A stretch of 64,000 nt of DNA from [Mycobacterium] zoologicum (lineage in GTDB: Bacteria; Actinomycetota; Actinomycetes; Mycobacteriales; Mycobacteriaceae): assembly GCF_020172665.1 (NCBI RefSeq), contig NZ_CP083985.1, forward strand, positions 3,663,046 to 3,727,045, in the 5' to 3' direction. Shown here piece by piece: positions 33,144 through 43,189 of the stretch (the stretch's first letter is position 1; every line of letters starts with the position of its first letter). The position numbers and the translations under genes were made by a program. Below the pieces are notes generated by a model. The model saw only the letters and a program-made list of their open reading frames with translations. It was not told the origin of the DNA and did no database searches.

Positions 33144-34888
33144 GGGTTACCTCCTGGGAGATTGGTTGAGGACTGAGAGGGTTTGACGTTGTGGCGGTCG
33201 GCGATGTGCCCGGCGGCGACGTAGCCGAAGGTCATCGCCGGGCCGATGGTGGCGCCGGCGCCGGCGTAGCTGCGTCCCATCACCGCGGCCGAGGCGTTGC
33301 CCACCGCGTACAGGCCTTCGATCACGGTGTCATCGGAGCGCAATGCGCGGGCGAACTCGTCGGTGCGCAGGCCACCGGAGGTGCCCAGGTCACCGAGGAT
33401 GATCCGGAACGCGTAGTACGGCGGCTTGCCGAGCGGATGCAGGTTCGGGTTGGGCAGGGTGGGGTCGCCGTAGTAGTTGTCGTAGACACTGTCGCCGCGG
33501 TTGAAGTCGTCATCGTGACCGGCGTGCGCCAACTCGTCGAATCGTTGCGCGGTGCGGCGCAGCGCATCCGCGGGAACTCCTATCGCGGTGGCCAGTTCGC
33601 CGAACGACGAGCCGGTCTTGACCACCCCGGAGTCCAGCCAGGCCTGTGGAACCCGGCGGCCGGTGGGCACCGGGGCACCCGGGATCTTCGGGATCGGCAG
33701 GTGACCGGCCACCACGTAGCGGTTGAAGGACCGCTGGTCGGTGATGAGCCAGCACGGGATGTGCTCGACGCCGGATCGCTGGCCGTCGATCATCGCGTGC
33801 GCGAAGTCCATGTAGGGCGCCGCCTCGTTGACGAACCGCTGCCCGGCCCCGTTGACGATGAACTGCGACGGCATCATGCGTTCGTTGAGCATGAACTGCA
33901 GCCGGCCGTCGGGCCAGCACAGCGCGGGGAACCACCAGGCCTCGTCCAGCAGGTCGGTGTCCGCGCCGGCCCGCATCCCGGCCCGGATGCCGTCGCCGTC
34001 GGCCAGTGGATTGCCGAAACTCCAGTCGTGCTCCAGCACCGGCTGATGCTCGCGGCGCCAGTCCAGGTCGTGGTCGAATCCACCGGTGGCCAGGATGACC
34101 CCGCCGCGCGCCGAGATACGTTGTGCCACACCGTCACGGAGCACCATCGCACCGGTGACCGCGCCCGAGTCGTCGGTGATCAGCTCGGTCATGGGCGTGT
34201 CGAGCCACAGCGGGATGCCCTGCTGTTTCATCGCCAGGCGTAACCGGGCCGCCAACGACTGCCCGATCGCGGCCATCCGCTCACCGAAGACCCTGGCGCG
34301 CATCATCCGCCACAGCAGCTTGACCAGTACGGCCTTGCCCCGCCAGTTCTGGCGTACCTGGTAGAACAGCCGAAGGTCCTTGGGGCCCAGCCAGATTCCC
34401 TTGGGCGCCAAGGCCAGCGGCGCCAGCAGATTCTGCTCCTCCTCGCCGAGGTCGCGCAGATCCATCGCCGGCACGTTGATGGTGCTGCCCAAAGCGGATC
34501 CGCCCGGCAGCTCCGGGTAGTAGTCGGCATAGCCGGGCTTCCAGACGAATTCGAACCATGCGCTGGTCGCCTCGAGGAACTCCATCATGCGCGGTGCCGC
34601 GTCAACGTACTGGCGCAGCCGGGCCTCGCTGACCAGGCCGTCGGTGATCGTGCGCAGGTAGCCGACCACCTCCTCGGGATCGGGGCGGTAGCCCTCGCGA
34701 CGTTGCGCCGGCGCGCGGGGCACCCAGATGCCGCCCCCGGACAATGCGGTGGATCCGCCGAAGTACTGCGACTTCTCGATCAGCAGGGTGTCCAGCCCCC
34801 GGGCATGCGCGGCCAGCGCGGCAGTCATGCCGCCACCGCCGGAGCCGATCACCAGCACGTCCACCACGTGTTCGCCGGGCGCCGTCAT
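33140..34888 (-). CDS. FAD-dependent dehydrogenase, 3-ketosteroid-delta1-dehydrogenase/fumarate-reductase-like
   Basis: About 582 aa. Dinucleotide motif [17 protein letters not shown], substrate-side [10 protein letters not shown] and C-terminal FAD motif [27 protein letters not shown] are typical of KstD-like flavoproteins, including the Tyr in [10 protein letters not shown] 34888 overlaps the mhpB stop (ATGA). It would introduce a C=C bond next to a carbonyl in a cyclic ketone. A steroid substrate is possible but KstD-like proteins are numerous in mycobacteria and specificity cannot be read here. Confidence 0.87.
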   Translation of the reverse strand: MTAPGEHVVDVLVIGSGGGGMTAALAAHARGLDTLLIEKSQYFGGSTALSGGGIWVPRAPAQRREGYRPDPEEVVGYLRTITDGLVSEARLRQYVDAAPRMMEFLEATSAWFEFVWKPGYADYYPELPGGSALGSTINVPAMDLRDLGEEEQNLLAPLALAPKGIWLGPKDLRLFYQVRQNWRGKAVLVKLLWRMMRARVFGERMAAIGQSLAARLRLAMKQQGIPLWLDTPMTELITDDSGAVTGAMVLRDGVAQRISARGGVILATGGFDHDLDWRREHQPVLEHDWSFGNPLADGDGIRAGMRAGADTDLLDEAWWFPALCWPDGRLQFMLNERMMPSQFIVNGAGQRFVNEAAPYMDFAHAMIDGQRSGVEHIPCWLITDQRSFNRYVVAGHLPIPKIPGAPVPTGRRVPQAWLDSGVVKTGSSFGELATAIGVPADALRRTAQRFDELAHAGHDDDFNRGDSVYDNYYGDPTLPNPNLHPLGKPPYYAFRIILGDLGTSGGLRTDEFARALRSDDTVIEGLYAVGNASAAVMGRSYAGAGATIGPAMTFGYVAAGHIADRHNVKPSQSSTNLPGGNP

Positions 34889-35832
34889 CGCTGCTCCACC
34901 GTCCACGCGGTGCGGGTGGCGAACCCGGCGATCAACTCCGGTGCGGCCCGGTAGTAGTGGTTGCCGGTCCGGTATTCACCGGCTGCGGCCATCGCGGCGA
35001 AAGCGGCTACCCAGGTGCGGATCTCGTGCGCGGAGTTACCGCCGGCTTCGGTGATGTACCGATTGGTCCAGTCGTCGAAGTCGGCCAGCGACCCGTTGTC
35101 GACGATGTCCAGGAATCGCTGGTCGAAGTCCGGGTTCAGCGGGGCGATCGTGCTGCGGCCGGCGGCGAACTCACGTGCGGCGGCGATCACCGCGTCCTGA
35201 CGGGCGGCGCGCTGTTCGGGGCTCATCGGGGCGCCGTGCACGATCCGTTCCCGCACCTGCTCGGTGGCGGTGGCCAGGGTGGGCAGGGGCGGATCATGCG
35301 ACAGGCCACCGGACCCCACCAGCAGGACCCGTTGGTCCAAGCCGGCCAGGAAGGCGCCGACCGCGGCGCCGAGTTCGGCGGCGCGGCGCAGCGGGCCCAG
35401 CGGGGCGCCGACGGCGTTGACGAAGATCGGGATCACCGGCCGGACGGTGGCGTCGAAGAATAGCCGCTCCAACGGCTGCACGGTGCCGTGGTCGACGTCC
35501 ATGCACGCCGAAACCGCCACGTCGACACCGTGATCGAGCACCGCCGACGCGCATGCGGTCGCCAGTTCCGCGGGCACGTTCAGTGCTCCGTCGTGGGTGC
35601 CGTAGTCACCGACACCGCGCGCCGCGGTGCCGATGCAGAAAGGCGGCATCAGGGAGTAGAAGAACCCGTTGTAGTGGTCGGGCGCGAACACCACCACCAG
35701 GTCGGGATCGAAGGCGGCGACGAAGCGCCGGACGTCGGCGATCGCGGCCTCGACGTCGGCCATCAGGTCAGGGGGCGGTCCCGGCAGATTCAGCAGCGGA
35801 CTGTGGGACATGCAGCACAGGGCCATTGGCAT
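34885..35832 (-). CDS. mhpB: extradiol dioxygenase, 2,3-dihydroxyphenylpropionate 1,2-dioxygenase type
   Basis: 315 aa, matching the 314 aa of E. coli MhpB with many long shared segments: [39 protein letters not shown] (active His), [10 protein letters not shown] (second active His), [17 protein letters not shown] [15 protein letters not shown]. It cleaves a catechol ring next to the hydroxyls (LigB-type, Fe2+). ATG 35832 aligns exactly with the E. coli start; an upstream GTG at 35844 is less likely. It overlaps the 3' end of the hydroxylase gene by 65 bases. Confidence 0.93.
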   Translation of the reverse strand: MPMALCCMSHSPLLNLPGPPPDLMADVEAAIADVRRFVAAFDPDLVVVFAPDHYNGFFYSLMPPFCIGTAARGVGDYGTHDGALNVPAELATACASAVLDHGVDVAVSACMDVDHGTVQPLERLFFDATVRPVIPIFVNAVGAPLGPLRRAAELGAAVGAFLAGLDQRVLLVGSGGLSHDPPLPTLATATEQVRERIVHGAPMSPEQRAARQDAVIAAAREFAAGRSTIAPLNPDFDQRFLDIVDNGSLADFDDWTNRYITEAGGNSAHEIRTWVAAFAAMAAAGEYRTGNHYYRAAPELIAGFATRTAWTVEQR

Positions 35833-37465
35833 CGGCGTGATCACCTCCTCGCGCGGTCAGGGCCAGCACGTCAAAGAGCCGGGCGCTGGTCTCGCCGGCC
35901 CGCTGGGCGATGCACGCCGCGGCGATGCAGCGGTCGGGCCGCAGGAACAGCACCGATTCGGCGTGCCGGTCGAACCAGGCCTTGAGCTCCCCGGTGCGGT
36001 CGCCGACGATCGTGACGTCCGGGTCGTCGGTCCCGCCGGGAGCGGTCCAGTGCAACTGGGTCTGCGGCCGGGCCGCGATGAAGCTCGCCCCCAACGCTTT
36101 CCACCGCGCGAAGGCCGCCTCGCCGAGCAGGGTGCCGGGATCGTTGTTCCAGCACACCACCGCGAATCCGGTGCCGACCACGTCGTCGAACAGCACGCCG
36201 TGGGCGGTGCGGGTGTCGACGCGGGGCTGGATGAACAATGTGCCGGCCGGGTCGTCGGCGCGGGTCGGGTGATCGTGGACGACGGCGCCGGATTCGTAAC
36301 GTGGCATCGGTTTGAACCGCATCTCCAGCACATATCGTTTCAGCGTCGGCACCGCCGAGGCCGCCCGGATCAGGCCGTCGCGCAGTGCGGCCACCCGCCG
36401 GTCGGTCGGGGAGATGACCCGGCCGACCATCGTGGACAGGTCGATCATGGCGCGGGCGTGCTTGCGGCGTTCGGTGTCGTAGCTGTCCAACAGTTGGGCA
36501 CCGGCCTGCCCGCGTACCACTGCGGCCAGCTTCCAGCCCAGGTTCGCCGCATCCCGGATACCGCTGTTGTAGCCCTGCCCCTGCCACACCGGCATCAGGT
36601 GTGCGGCGTCGCCGGCCAGCATCATCCGGCCTTGGCGGAACGCGCCGGCGATCCGCGAGTGGTGGGTGTAGACCCGGTGCCGGATGATGTCGACGTCGCG
36701 GGGGTGCGGGACGAACGAGGCCAGCATGGCCGCGACGAAGTCCGGGTCCTGCGCCTGTTCGTCGGTCTCGTTCGCGTGAATCATGAACTCGAAGCGCCGG
36801 ATGCCGTGCGCGATCGAGATCGAGGCATAGGGCCGCGCCGGGTCGGCGCCGACCTCACTGTTGGGATGGCCCAGCGGGTCATTGGCCAGATCGATGACCA
36901 GCCAACGGGTTTCCGAGGTGGTGCCGTCGAAGGACACCCCCATCAGCCGGCGCGTCATGCTGCGCCCGCCGTCGCAGCCGACCAGATACCGGGCCCGCAC
37001 CTCGGTGCCCTCCCCCAGTTGCACCCTGAGCCCCTCATGGGTCTCGGCGCAGCCCGTCATCGCCTGTCCCCAGCGCACCTGGACGTGGGCGAAGCGCTCC
37101 AGGCCGCGCAGCAGTTCGGCGTCGACCAGGGGCTGCACGAAGCCGTTGCGCTTGGGCCAGCCGAAACACGCGTCGGCGGGGGCCATCTCGGCCAGCAGTC
37201 TGCGCTTGCCGTCGTAGAACCGCAGGATCTGATTCGGCACGGTGTGCGGCAGCACGGCATCCACCAGGCCGATCGCCTGAAAGGTGCGCAATGACTCGTC
37301 GTCGAGCCCGACCCCGCGTGGATAGTCGATGAGGGTGTCGCGTTCCTCGACCACCAGCACACTGATCCCTTGCAGGCCAAGGATGTTGGCGAGTGTCAGC
37401 CCGACCGGGCCGGCGCCGACCACCAACACGTCGACGTCGTTGAGTGCGCTTGTCCTGGCAGTCAC
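35768..37465 (-). CDS. mhpA: FAD-dependent 3-(3-hydroxyphenyl)propionate hydroxylase-like monooxygenase
   Basis: 565 aa, near the 554 aa of E. coli MhpA. Motifs of class A flavin hydroxylases: [15 protein letters not shown] (FAD), [13 protein letters not shown] (DG motif) and [21 protein letters not shown] (GD motif and family-specific Q-G-x-N). It hydroxylates a phenol to the catechol that MhpB opens. GTG 37465 starts one base after the upstream stop. The last ~22 codons overlap mhpB. The preferred aromatic acid is inferred from homology only. Confidence 0.9.
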   Translation of the reverse strand: MTARTSALNDVDVLVVGAGPVGLTLANILGLQGISVLVVEERDTLIDYPRGVGLDDESLRTFQAIGLVDAVLPHTVPNQILRFYDGKRRLLAEMAPADACFGWPKRNGFVQPLVDAELLRGLERFAHVQVRWGQAMTGCAETHEGLRVQLGEGTEVRARYLVGCDGGRSMTRRLMGVSFDGTTSETRWLVIDLANDPLGHPNSEVGADPARPYASISIAHGIRRFEFMIHANETDEQAQDPDFVAAMLASFVPHPRDVDIIRHRVYTHHSRIAGAFRQGRMMLAGDAAHLMPVWQGQGYNSGIRDAANLGWKLAAVVRGQAGAQLLDSYDTERRKHARAMIDLSTMVGRVISPTDRRVAALRDGLIRAASAVPTLKRYVLEMRFKPMPRYESGAVVHDHPTRADDPAGTLFIQPRVDTRTAHGVLFDDVVGTGFAVVCWNNDPGTLLGEAAFARWKALGASFIAARPQTQLHWTAPGGTDDPDVTIVGDRTGELKAWFDRHAESVLFLRPDRCIAAACIAQRAGETSARLFDVLALTARGGDHADANGPVLHVPQSAAESAGTAP

Positions 37466-37466
37466 G

Positions 37467-38330
37467 CTATTGCCCCAGCAGGAAGTCCACGTGCAGCCGG
37501 TTGAACGTCGCCGCGTCCTCGTACTGCGGCCAGTGGCCGCAGCCGGGCATCAGCTCGAACCGGGAGCCCGGGATCATCGACGCGATCCGTTTGCCCTCCT
37601 GCACGTCGGCCGTCGGGTCGTCACTGGTCCAGACCACCAGGGTCGGCGCAGTGATCCTGCCGTATTCAGCCGGCCCCAACAGGTTTCGGGCCCGGATCTG
37701 CGGGTCCTGCAGCGCCATGATGTCGCGCATCGCGTCGATGAATCCCGGCAGCCGGTAGATCCGCTGCCGGCTCGCCACGATGTCGTCGTAGTCCTTGGAC
37801 TTGTCCGCCATCAGCCACTTGATCCGCGCCTGGACCGTCTCCCAGGTCGGGTTCTCGACCGCGGCCATCGACAACGTGATGATCCGCTGCATCACCTCCG
37901 GGTCGGCCTGGGAGCCGCCGGCGGTGTTGAGTACCAGGCGCTCGACGCGGTCCGGGTGGTCGATGGCGGCCCGCGCCGCCACCCAACCGCCCAGTGACTC
38001 ACCGCTGATATTCGCCTTGGCGGCGCCGATGGTGTCCAGCACCGCCATCAAGTGGGTGACGTAGTGCGAGATCTCCAGCGGGTGTCCGGGCTTGTCGGTG
38101 TAGCCGTGGCCGAGCATGTCGATCGACCAGGTGCAGAAGTGCTCGGCGTGTGCGGCGAGGTTGCGCACGTAGGCCTCGGCGTGGCCGCCGGAGCCGTGCA
38201 GCAGCACCAGTGCCGGCAGTGCCGGGTCGCCGGCCCGCAGGTAGCGGGTCCGCACGCCGGCGGCATCGAGATAGCCCTGCTCGAATGCGACGCCCTGCAG
38301 GTCGCTCCAGATGCTCTCGAAGGCCGGCAT
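37467..38330 (-). CDS. mhpC: alpha/beta hydrolase, MhpC-like meta-cleavage product hydrolase
   Basis: About 287 aa. [10 protein letters not shown] oxyanion loop, nucleophile elbow ISGESLGGW, acid in [10 protein letters not shown] and His in [12 protein letters not shown] form the triad of C-C hydrolases. As first gene of the operon with mhpA and mhpB it probably cleaves the 2-hydroxy-6-oxo diacid made by MhpB. ATG 38330 with GAGG five bases upstream is chosen; GTG 38336 is possible. Divergent from the IclR gene, with an operator-like palindrome between them. Confidence 0.85.
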   Translation of the reverse strand: MPAFESIWSDLQGVAFEQGYLDAAGVRTRYLRAGDPALPALVLLHGSGGHAEAYVRNLAAHAEHFCTWSIDMLGHGYTDKPGHPLEISHYVTHLMAVLDTIGAAKANISGESLGGWVAARAAIDHPDRVERLVLNTAGGSQADPEVMQRIITLSMAAVENPTWETVQARIKWLMADKSKDYDDIVASRQRIYRLPGFIDAMRDIMALQDPQIRARNLLGPAEYGRITAPTLVVWTSDDPTADVQEGKRIASMIPGSRFELMPGCGHWPQYEDAATFNRLHVDFLLGQ

Positions 38331-38370
38331 CGCCACCTCGTCCTGGTCGAGGAAATGGACGGAAACGTCA

Positions 38371-38386
38371 TTTCCGATTTAGGAAA
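38371..38386. promoter_or_regulatory. palindrome in mhp/IclR divergent promoter
   Basis: TTTCC-GATTTA-GGAAA in the 142-base gap between the mhpC-like gene and the IclR gene. IclR activators of hydroxyphenylpropionate pathways bind short palindromes of this kind in the same position, so it is the best operator candidate. The gap is AT-richer than its flanks and probably holds both promoters. Confidence 0.5.
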
Positions 38387-38472
38387 GTAATCCGTGCTTT
38401 TATCGCACACATGTGTACGTTATATTCAAGAGCATCACTCTCAACGGGATGGATGTCAAGGAGACAGTGCCG

Positions 38473-39174
38473 ATGACCACGCTGAAGCCCGACGCCGCGG
38501 CCGATGCCACACCGGGTTCGCAGACCCTGGCCAGGGGGCTGGCGGCGCTGCAGGCGGTGGCCGCCACCCCCGAAGGACTGACCATCGCGCAGATCGCCGA
38601 CCAGGTCGGCGTGCACCGCACCATCGCCTACCGCCTGCTGAACACGCTGACCAGCTTCCGGCTGGTGGCACGCGGCGAGGACAGCCGCTACCGCTCGGCG
38701 GCCGCGCTGGCCGTCCTCGGCGCCTCGTTCGACAACAACGTCCGCCAGCTGAGCCTGCCGATCCTGCGCACGCTGGCCGACGAACTCGGCTCCACGGTGT
38801 CGCTGCTGGTGGCCGAGGGTGACCAGCAGGTGGCCGTCGCCGTCATCGTGCCCACCCAGGTCGGTTATCAGCTGGCGTTCCACGAGGGCAGCCGCCACCC
38901 GCTCGATCGTGGGGCCGCCGGGATCGCACTGTCGGCCGGCATGCCCGCACACGCCGGGGAACGCGAGATCGTCGGGCAGACCCGGGAGCGCGGTTGGGTG
39001 GTCACCCATGGCGAGATCGAGCCCGGCGTCTACGGACTGGCGGTGCCGGTGCGGCGCCGGCCACCCGCGCCGGCCACCTGCATCAACCTGATCTCGCACC
39101 GCGAGGACGTGGTGCTGCGCGGGCGCGACGCGGCGCTGGCCGCAGCAGCCCGACTGTCGGAGATCCTCAGCTAG
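38473..39174 (+). CDS. IclR-family transcriptional regulator
   Basis: About 233 aa. The N-terminal winged helix has LARGLAALQAV, LTIAQIADQVGVHRTIAYRLL (recognition helix) and the wing; the C-terminal effector domain carries LADELGSTVSLLV and LDRGAAGIALSA. It is divergent from the mhp operon, the usual position of MhpR/HppR regulators that activate it when the aromatic acid is present. ATG 38473 has AAGGAG eight bases upstream; upstream in-frame ATGs lack one. Confidence 0.88.
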   Translation: MTTLKPDAAADATPGSQTLARGLAALQAVAATPEGLTIAQIADQVGVHRTIAYRLLNTLTSFRLVARGEDSRYRSAAALAVLGASFDNNVRQLSLPILRTLADELGSTVSLLVAEGDQQVAVAVIVPTQVGYQLAFHEGSRHPLDRGAAGIALSAGMPAHAGEREIVGQTRERGWVVTHGEIEPGVYGLAVPVRRRPPAPATCINLISHREDVVLRGRDAALAAAARLSEILS

Positions 39175-39210
39175 TTCGGTGCCGCAACGAGGCCGGAAGG
39201 GAAGCTCGCC

Positions 39211-40833
39211 ATGCACGAATGGGACAACACCGTCGACGTGGTCGTGCTGGGTACCGGCGGCGCCGGACTCACCGCGGCACTGACCGCTGCGATCGGCGGC
39301 GCGTCGGTCGCACTCTACGAGAAGTCCGGCACCGTCGGTGGCACCACTGCGGTCTCCGGCGGCATCGCCTGGATCCCGGCGCATGATCGGGCCCCCGGGC
39401 TGACCGCCGACGCCGCCCTGGACTACCTGCGAGCCCAGTCCTTCGGTGCGATGGACGACAAACTGGTGACGACGTTCGTTCGCACCGGGCCAGAGATGGT
39501 CGACTTCGTCGAGAAGCACAGCGACGTCCGATTCGAGGTCGCCAACGGCTTCCCGGACTACAAGCCGGAACTGCCGGGCGGGCGTCCGTCCGGTGGGCGC
39601 TCGCTGAGCCCGCTGCCCTATGACCTGTCCCGGCTCGGGCCCTGGGCCGACCGGATCACCGCGTTCCCGGCCGACTACAGCAACGTCGGATTCGACGCCG
39701 AGACCCGGGCCCGGCTGCACGCCGACGTCGGGACGGACTCGCACGACGTCTGTGTGGCCGGCACCGCGTTGATCGCCGGGCTGCTGCGCGGTGTGCTCGA
39801 CGCCGGGATCATCCCGCAGACCAACTGCCGCGGAGTCGAACTCATCGCCGGGGCGTCCGGAGAACACCCGGGAGTGGCTGGGGTGCGCGTCGAGTGCGAG
39901 ACCGGCTCGGTGCGGGTGCGCGCGCGGCGCGGGGTCATCCTGGCCAACGGCGGCTTCGAATGGGACCCCACGTTGGTGGAGGCATTCCTGCGCGGGCCGA
40001 TGCGCGGCGCGGTATCACCGCCGAACAACACCGGCGATGCCCTGCGAATGGCGATGGCGCACGGCGCCGACCTGGCCAACATGGGTGAGGCGTGGTGGGT
40101 TCCGATCGTCCGGATTCCCGGTGACACCATGGACGGCCACCAGCGCAGTCGCAGCGTCCGGTTGGAGCGCACCCGACCGCGCAGCATCATCGTCAATCGG
40201 GCCGGCCGGCGGTTCGTCAACGAGGCCTGCGACTACAACTCGATGGCCGGCGCCTTCCACTATCTGGAACCGCGCGGCGGCTACGTCAACGACCCGGCCT
40301 GGATCGTGTTCGACGCCGAGCACCTGCGCCGCTTCGGGTTCCTCGGCACCCCGCCCGGGGGCGAGGTACCGGACTGGTTCGCCCAGGCGCCCGATCTGCC
40401 CGGCCTGGCCGCGGCGACCGGTATCGACGGATGCGGACTGACATCGACGGTCGCCGCGTGGAACCGCAACGTCGCGGCGGACTGCGATCCCGAGTTCGGC
40501 CGCGGCTCCAGCGCCTACGACGGCTACTGGGGCGACGACCAGGCCACCACCCCGGCCGGCCGCACCCTGGGCCCGTTGGACACCGCGCCTTACTATGCGG
40601 TGCCGCTGTCGGTGGGGTCGATGGGGACCAAGGGCGGGCCGCGCACCGACGACGACGGGCGGGTCCTGCATGTGACCGGACATCCGATCCGCGGCCTGTT
40701 CGCCGCCGGCAATGCGATGGCGGGAGTGACCGGACGCGCTTACGGTGGAGCGGGCGGCACCATCGGTCCCGCGATGGTGTTCGGCTTCCGGGCCGGGCAG
40801 GCCGCAGCCGGAAATGTTATTCTCGCTGACTAA
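39211..40833 (+). CDS. FAD-binding dehydrogenase, 3-ketosteroid-dehydrogenase-like
   Basis: 540 aa. N-terminal VVVLGTGGAGLTAALTAA and GGTTAVSGGIAWIP, and C-terminal FAAGNAMAGVTGRAYGGAGGTIGPA, match the KstD/fumarate-reductase flavoprotein group; the Tyr before GGAG is kept. It is a paralogue of 33140-34888 with different length and low overall similarity. It follows the IclR gene by 36 bases and may be co-regulated with it, or lead into the Mce-associated genes downstream. Substrate unknown. Confidence 0.87.
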   Translation: MHEWDNTVDVVVLGTGGAGLTAALTAAIGGASVALYEKSGTVGGTTAVSGGIAWIPAHDRAPGLTADAALDYLRAQSFGAMDDKLVTTFVRTGPEMVDFVEKHSDVRFEVANGFPDYKPELPGGRPSGGRSLSPLPYDLSRLGPWADRITAFPADYSNVGFDAETRARLHADVGTDSHDVCVAGTALIAGLLRGVLDAGIIPQTNCRGVELIAGASGEHPGVAGVRVECETGSVRVRARRGVILANGGFEWDPTLVEAFLRGPMRGAVSPPNNTGDALRMAMAHGADLANMGEAWWVPIVRIPGDTMDGHQRSRSVRLERTRPRSIIVNRAGRRFVNEACDYNSMAGAFHYLEPRGGYVNDPAWIVFDAEHLRRFGFLGTPPGGEVPDWFAQAPDLPGLAAATGIDGCGLTSTVAAWNRNVAADCDPEFGRGSSAYDGYWGDDQATTPAGRTLGPLDTAPYYAVPLSVGSMGTKGGPRTDDDGRVLHVTGHPIRGLFAAGNAMAGVTGRAYGGAGGTIGPAMVFGFRAGQAAAGNVILAD

Positions 40834-40837
40834 GAAT
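40819..40837. promoter_or_regulatory. ATTCTC-N7-AAGAAT operator
   Basis: TGTTATTCTC is identical to the element at 9501-9510, followed after seven bases by AAGAAT (one mismatch from GAGAAT). It overlaps the end of the flavoprotein gene and lies 30 bases before the MmpS-like/Mce-associated genes. Confidence 0.5.
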
Positions 40838-40866
40838 CTGGATCTTGGAGGGTGGTGGAGCGGCCC

Positions 40867-41295
40867 GTGAAAGCCCTGGTACCGGCTGTGCCCGCTGCGC
40901 TGGTTGGCCTGACCTGCGCCGGCCTGCTGACGTCGGCACCCGCAGGCGCCGACGACCCGGCAGCGCACCGTGTGCACTACACCGTCAGCGCCACCCAGAC
41001 CGCACAGGCGTCGGTCTACTATCGCGAGGTTCAGCCACCCAACTTCGGCGAGTACAGCCACAACCCGTACCAGTACAGTCCACGTGCGGATGTCATCGTC
41101 GGGCCCAACCAACCCTGGATCTTCGACACCACACTCGCCGATCCGCAGGACTGGGCAATGGTGGTGGTGTCGCTGCCGGGCAACCACAAGGAGCTTGCCA
41201 GCCCCGGGTTCGTCTGCGAGTTGCGCGTCGATGACGTCGTCGTCGCCACCGACTCGGGCACCAAGGGTGCACTCTGCTCGACTCGGACCTGGTAG
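40867..41295 (+). CDS. secreted MmpS-like protein
   Basis: About 142 aa. GTG 40867 gives a clean signal peptide (MKALVPAVPAALVGLTCAGL, cleavage after PAGA-D) with GGAG six bases upstream; earlier GTGs at 40852/40855 add an odd leader. The mature part is beta-rich and ends with FVCELRVDDVVVATDS...ALCS, resembling the C-terminal strand pattern and paired cysteines of mycobacterial MmpS proteins. No MmpL is adjacent. It precedes two Mce-associated proteins, so a role at the cell envelope in substrate uptake is plausible (inference). Confidence 0.65.
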   Translation: MKALVPAVPAALVGLTCAGLLTSAPAGADDPAAHRVHYTVSATQTAQASVYYREVQPPNFGEYSHNPYQYSPRADVIVGPNQPWIFDTTLADPQDWAMVVVSLPGNHKELASPGFVCELRVDDVVVATDSGTKGALCSTRTW

Positions 41296-41304
41296 GGAGG
41301 CTTG

Positions 41305-42030
41305 ATGGGTTCGCGTGATCCGGGTGAACCGGATGAGGCGGTGACGCTCGCCGAGGCCGAGGCGCACGCCGCTGCGACCGCGGCCGAGGCAGCCAGCGCT
41401 CGCGCGAAGCTGCTCAAGTTGCGGCAGGACCGCGCGGAGACTGAGGCGGCCACCGCCGCCGAACCCGCCGAACCCGCTCCCGAAACCACGACCGCAGTCG
41501 CCGAGCCCGCCGGGTGGCGCAGCCGACTCCACATCGGCTGGGTCGGCCGGCACCTGCCCGTGGTGGCGGCGGCCCTGGTGGCCCTGGCCGTCGGAGGCCT
41601 CCTGGTCAGCGATGTGCTGATGCTCGTCGGCCATCGGGCCGTCATCCAGCGCGAACGCCAGGCGGCCGAATACTCCGCGGCCGCCCGACAGGGTGTGGTG
41701 ACGGTGATGTCACTGAACTACGAGACCGTCGAAGACGACGTCAAACGCATCCTGGACAACTCCACCGGCGAATTCCGCAAGGACTTCGAGGCCCACGCCG
41801 GCGACTTCATCAAGGCCGCACGGGAGGGGAAGGCCATCACCGAGGCCGCCGCCACCGTCTCCGGTATCGAGTCGATGTCGGCCAATGAGGCGGTGGTGCT
41901 GGTCGCCGCCACCACCAAGGTCACCAACGCCGCCGGGGCCAAGGAAGAGCTGCGCAGCTGGCGCCTCACCATCCACATGACCCGCGACGGCGATCAGGCC
42001 AAGGTTTCGAAGGTGGACTTCGCCACATGA
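41305..42030 (+). CDS. Mce-associated membrane protein (Mas-type), first
   Basis: About 241 aa. The N-terminal ~70 residues are Ala/Glu-rich and likely coiled coil (EAHAAATAAEAASARAKLLKL), a membrane segment follows at about 85-107, then a Mas-type extracytoplasmic domain (SAAARQGVVTVMSLNYETVEDDVKRILDNSTGEF is the family hallmark region). Such proteins stabilise Mce transporters. AGGGAGG precedes the ATG at 41305. It overlaps the next gene by 4 bases. Here the pair is convergent to, not inside, the mce operon. Confidence 0.85.
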   Translation: MGSRDPGEPDEAVTLAEAEAHAAATAAEAASARAKLLKLRQDRAETEAATAAEPAEPAPETTTAVAEPAGWRSRLHIGWVGRHLPVVAAALVALAVGGLLVSDVLMLVGHRAVIQRERQAAEYSAAARQGVVTVMSLNYETVEDDVKRILDNSTGEFRKDFEAHAGDFIKAAREGKAITEAAATVSGIESMSANEAVVLVAATTKVTNAAGAKEELRSWRLTIHMTRDGDQAKVSKVDFAT

Positions 42031-42638
42031 GCCAGTCCGAAGAGACCACCGAGACCACCGAGGCCGTCGAGCCGGCCGAGCCGGCCGAGCCGGCCGAGAC
42101 GGCCGCCCCGGAGGAGACCGCGGCCACCGAACCCACAGCCGCGGAGCCCGTTTCCCACGGTGGCCGGATCGCGGCAGCACTGGGGGCGCTGTTGACCGTC
42201 GCCGCTGCCCTGACCTGTTGGCTCTACTTCGGGATATACCGGGCCGACCGACAGGTCGGCGTCGAGGCCGAGCAGGCGGCCATGGCGGCGGCCGCCGACG
42301 GTGCGGTTGCCGTGCTGACCTATTCGCCGCCAACCCTGGAGAAGGACTTCGCCGCGGCGCAACAACATCTCACCGGCGACTTCCTCTCGTACTACACCGA
42401 TTTCACCGAGAAGGTCGTCACCCCGGCGGCCAAGCAGAAGGGCGTCCAGACGGTGGCCGCAGTGGTCCGCAAGGGTATCGTGAGCCTGGGGCCCAACCGC
42501 GCCGAGGTGCTGGTCTTCATCAACCAGACCACGGTCAGCCAGGCCAATCCGGACGGCGCCTTCTCGATGAGCAGCGTCAAGGTCGGCCTGGAGAAGCACG
42601 ACGGCCGGTGGCTGATCTCGTCGTTCGACCCGGTCTAG
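42027..42638 (+). CDS. Mce-associated membrane protein (Mas-type), second
   Basis: 203 aa. Acidic, Pro/Glu/Ala/Thr-rich N-terminus with EPA repeats (about residues 15-28), one membrane segment at ~47-69 and a Mas-type domain with AVAVLTYSPPTLEKDFAAAQQHLTGDF. It is translationally coupled (ATGA) to the first Mas gene; in mce4 systems two such genes likewise form a pair. It ends before a hairpin that separates it from the convergent secreted-protein genes. Confidence 0.85.
   Translation: MSQSEETTETTEAVEPAEPAEPAETAAPEETAATEPTAAEPVSHGGRIAAALGALLTVAAALTCWLYFGIYRADRQVGVEAEQAAMAAAADGAVAVLTYSPPTLEKDFAAAQQHLTGDFLSYYTDFTEKVVTPAAKQKGVQTVAAVVRKGIVSLGPNRAEVLVFINQTTVSQANPDGAFSMSSVKVGLEKHDGRWLISSFDPV
42069..42104. 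repeat. four 9-bp repeats encoding Glu-Pro-Ala
   Basis: GAGCCGGCC three times, then GAGACGGCC, in frame in the second Mas gene. Slippage-prone; encodes the flexible N-terminal tail. Confidence 0.85.
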
Positions 42639-42681
42639 CAGCGATCGCAAGCGCGGCGGAGCCGGGCGCTGCGGGTCGCTG
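42639..42681. terminator. hairpin between convergent operons
   Basis: CAGCGA...TCGCTG outer stem with a CGCA/GCGC-rich inner stem, directly after the Mas stop codon and before the convergent secreted-protein gene ending at 42696. Probable terminator for the plus-strand operon and perhaps for the mce operon. Confidence 0.5.
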
Positions 42682-42695
42682 CCATCGGCACAGCG

Positions 42696-43151
42696 TTACA
42701 TCCGCACCAGCGCGAACGTCCAGGTGTTCACTCCTGGCGGTCCGTTGAAACATCCTGTCTCGTAGTGTGATTCAACGACACCGACCAGTGTGTTGGCATC
42801 CCAGGTGTAGACGTCATGACTCGGCAGCATCGCACCCGGGCAACGCAGGCCGTCAGCGACGTCGGTGGCGAACGAGTACTTGCCGTCGACCAGCCGAGCG
42901 GTACCGCCGTAATACTGGCGGCCGAAGAAGTGCGGCCTGTCTATGGCGCTGATCGTCACGCAACCGGGCGGCAGCTCGTCGAACTTTCCCGGCGTCTCGC
43001 ACGGGTAGGCCGCCCACACCCACGAGGCGTCGGTCCACCGGTTGCTCTCGACGTCGTAATTGCCATAGGGCATGTCCGCCGCTGCCTGCGGCGCCAACAC
43101 CGTGGCGACGGACAGCGCCGCGAGCCCGGCACCGAAAGCGGTTCGCAACAT
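42696..43151 (-). CDS. small secreted protein, unrecognised
   Basis: 151 aa. Signal peptide MLRTAFGAGLAALSVATVLA ending in APQAAA-D; the mature 125 residues contain four cysteines (PCETP, PPGCVTI, LRCPGA, TGCFNGP) that could form two disulfides. It follows two similar secreted-protein genes downstream of mceF. Mce operons often end with genes for small exported proteins of unknown function; this may be one. No homologue recognised. Confidence 0.7.
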   Translation of the reverse strand: MLRTAFGAGLAALSVATVLAPQAAADMPYGNYDVESNRWTDASWVWAAYPCETPGKFDELPPGCVTISAIDRPHFFGRQYYGGTARLVDGKYSFATDVADGLRCPGAMLPSHDVYTWDANTLVGVVESHYETGCFNGPPGVNTWTFALVRM

Positions 43152-43189
43152 TGTTCAGGCTCCCTCGATCTGCCAAACCAACTGCGCCA

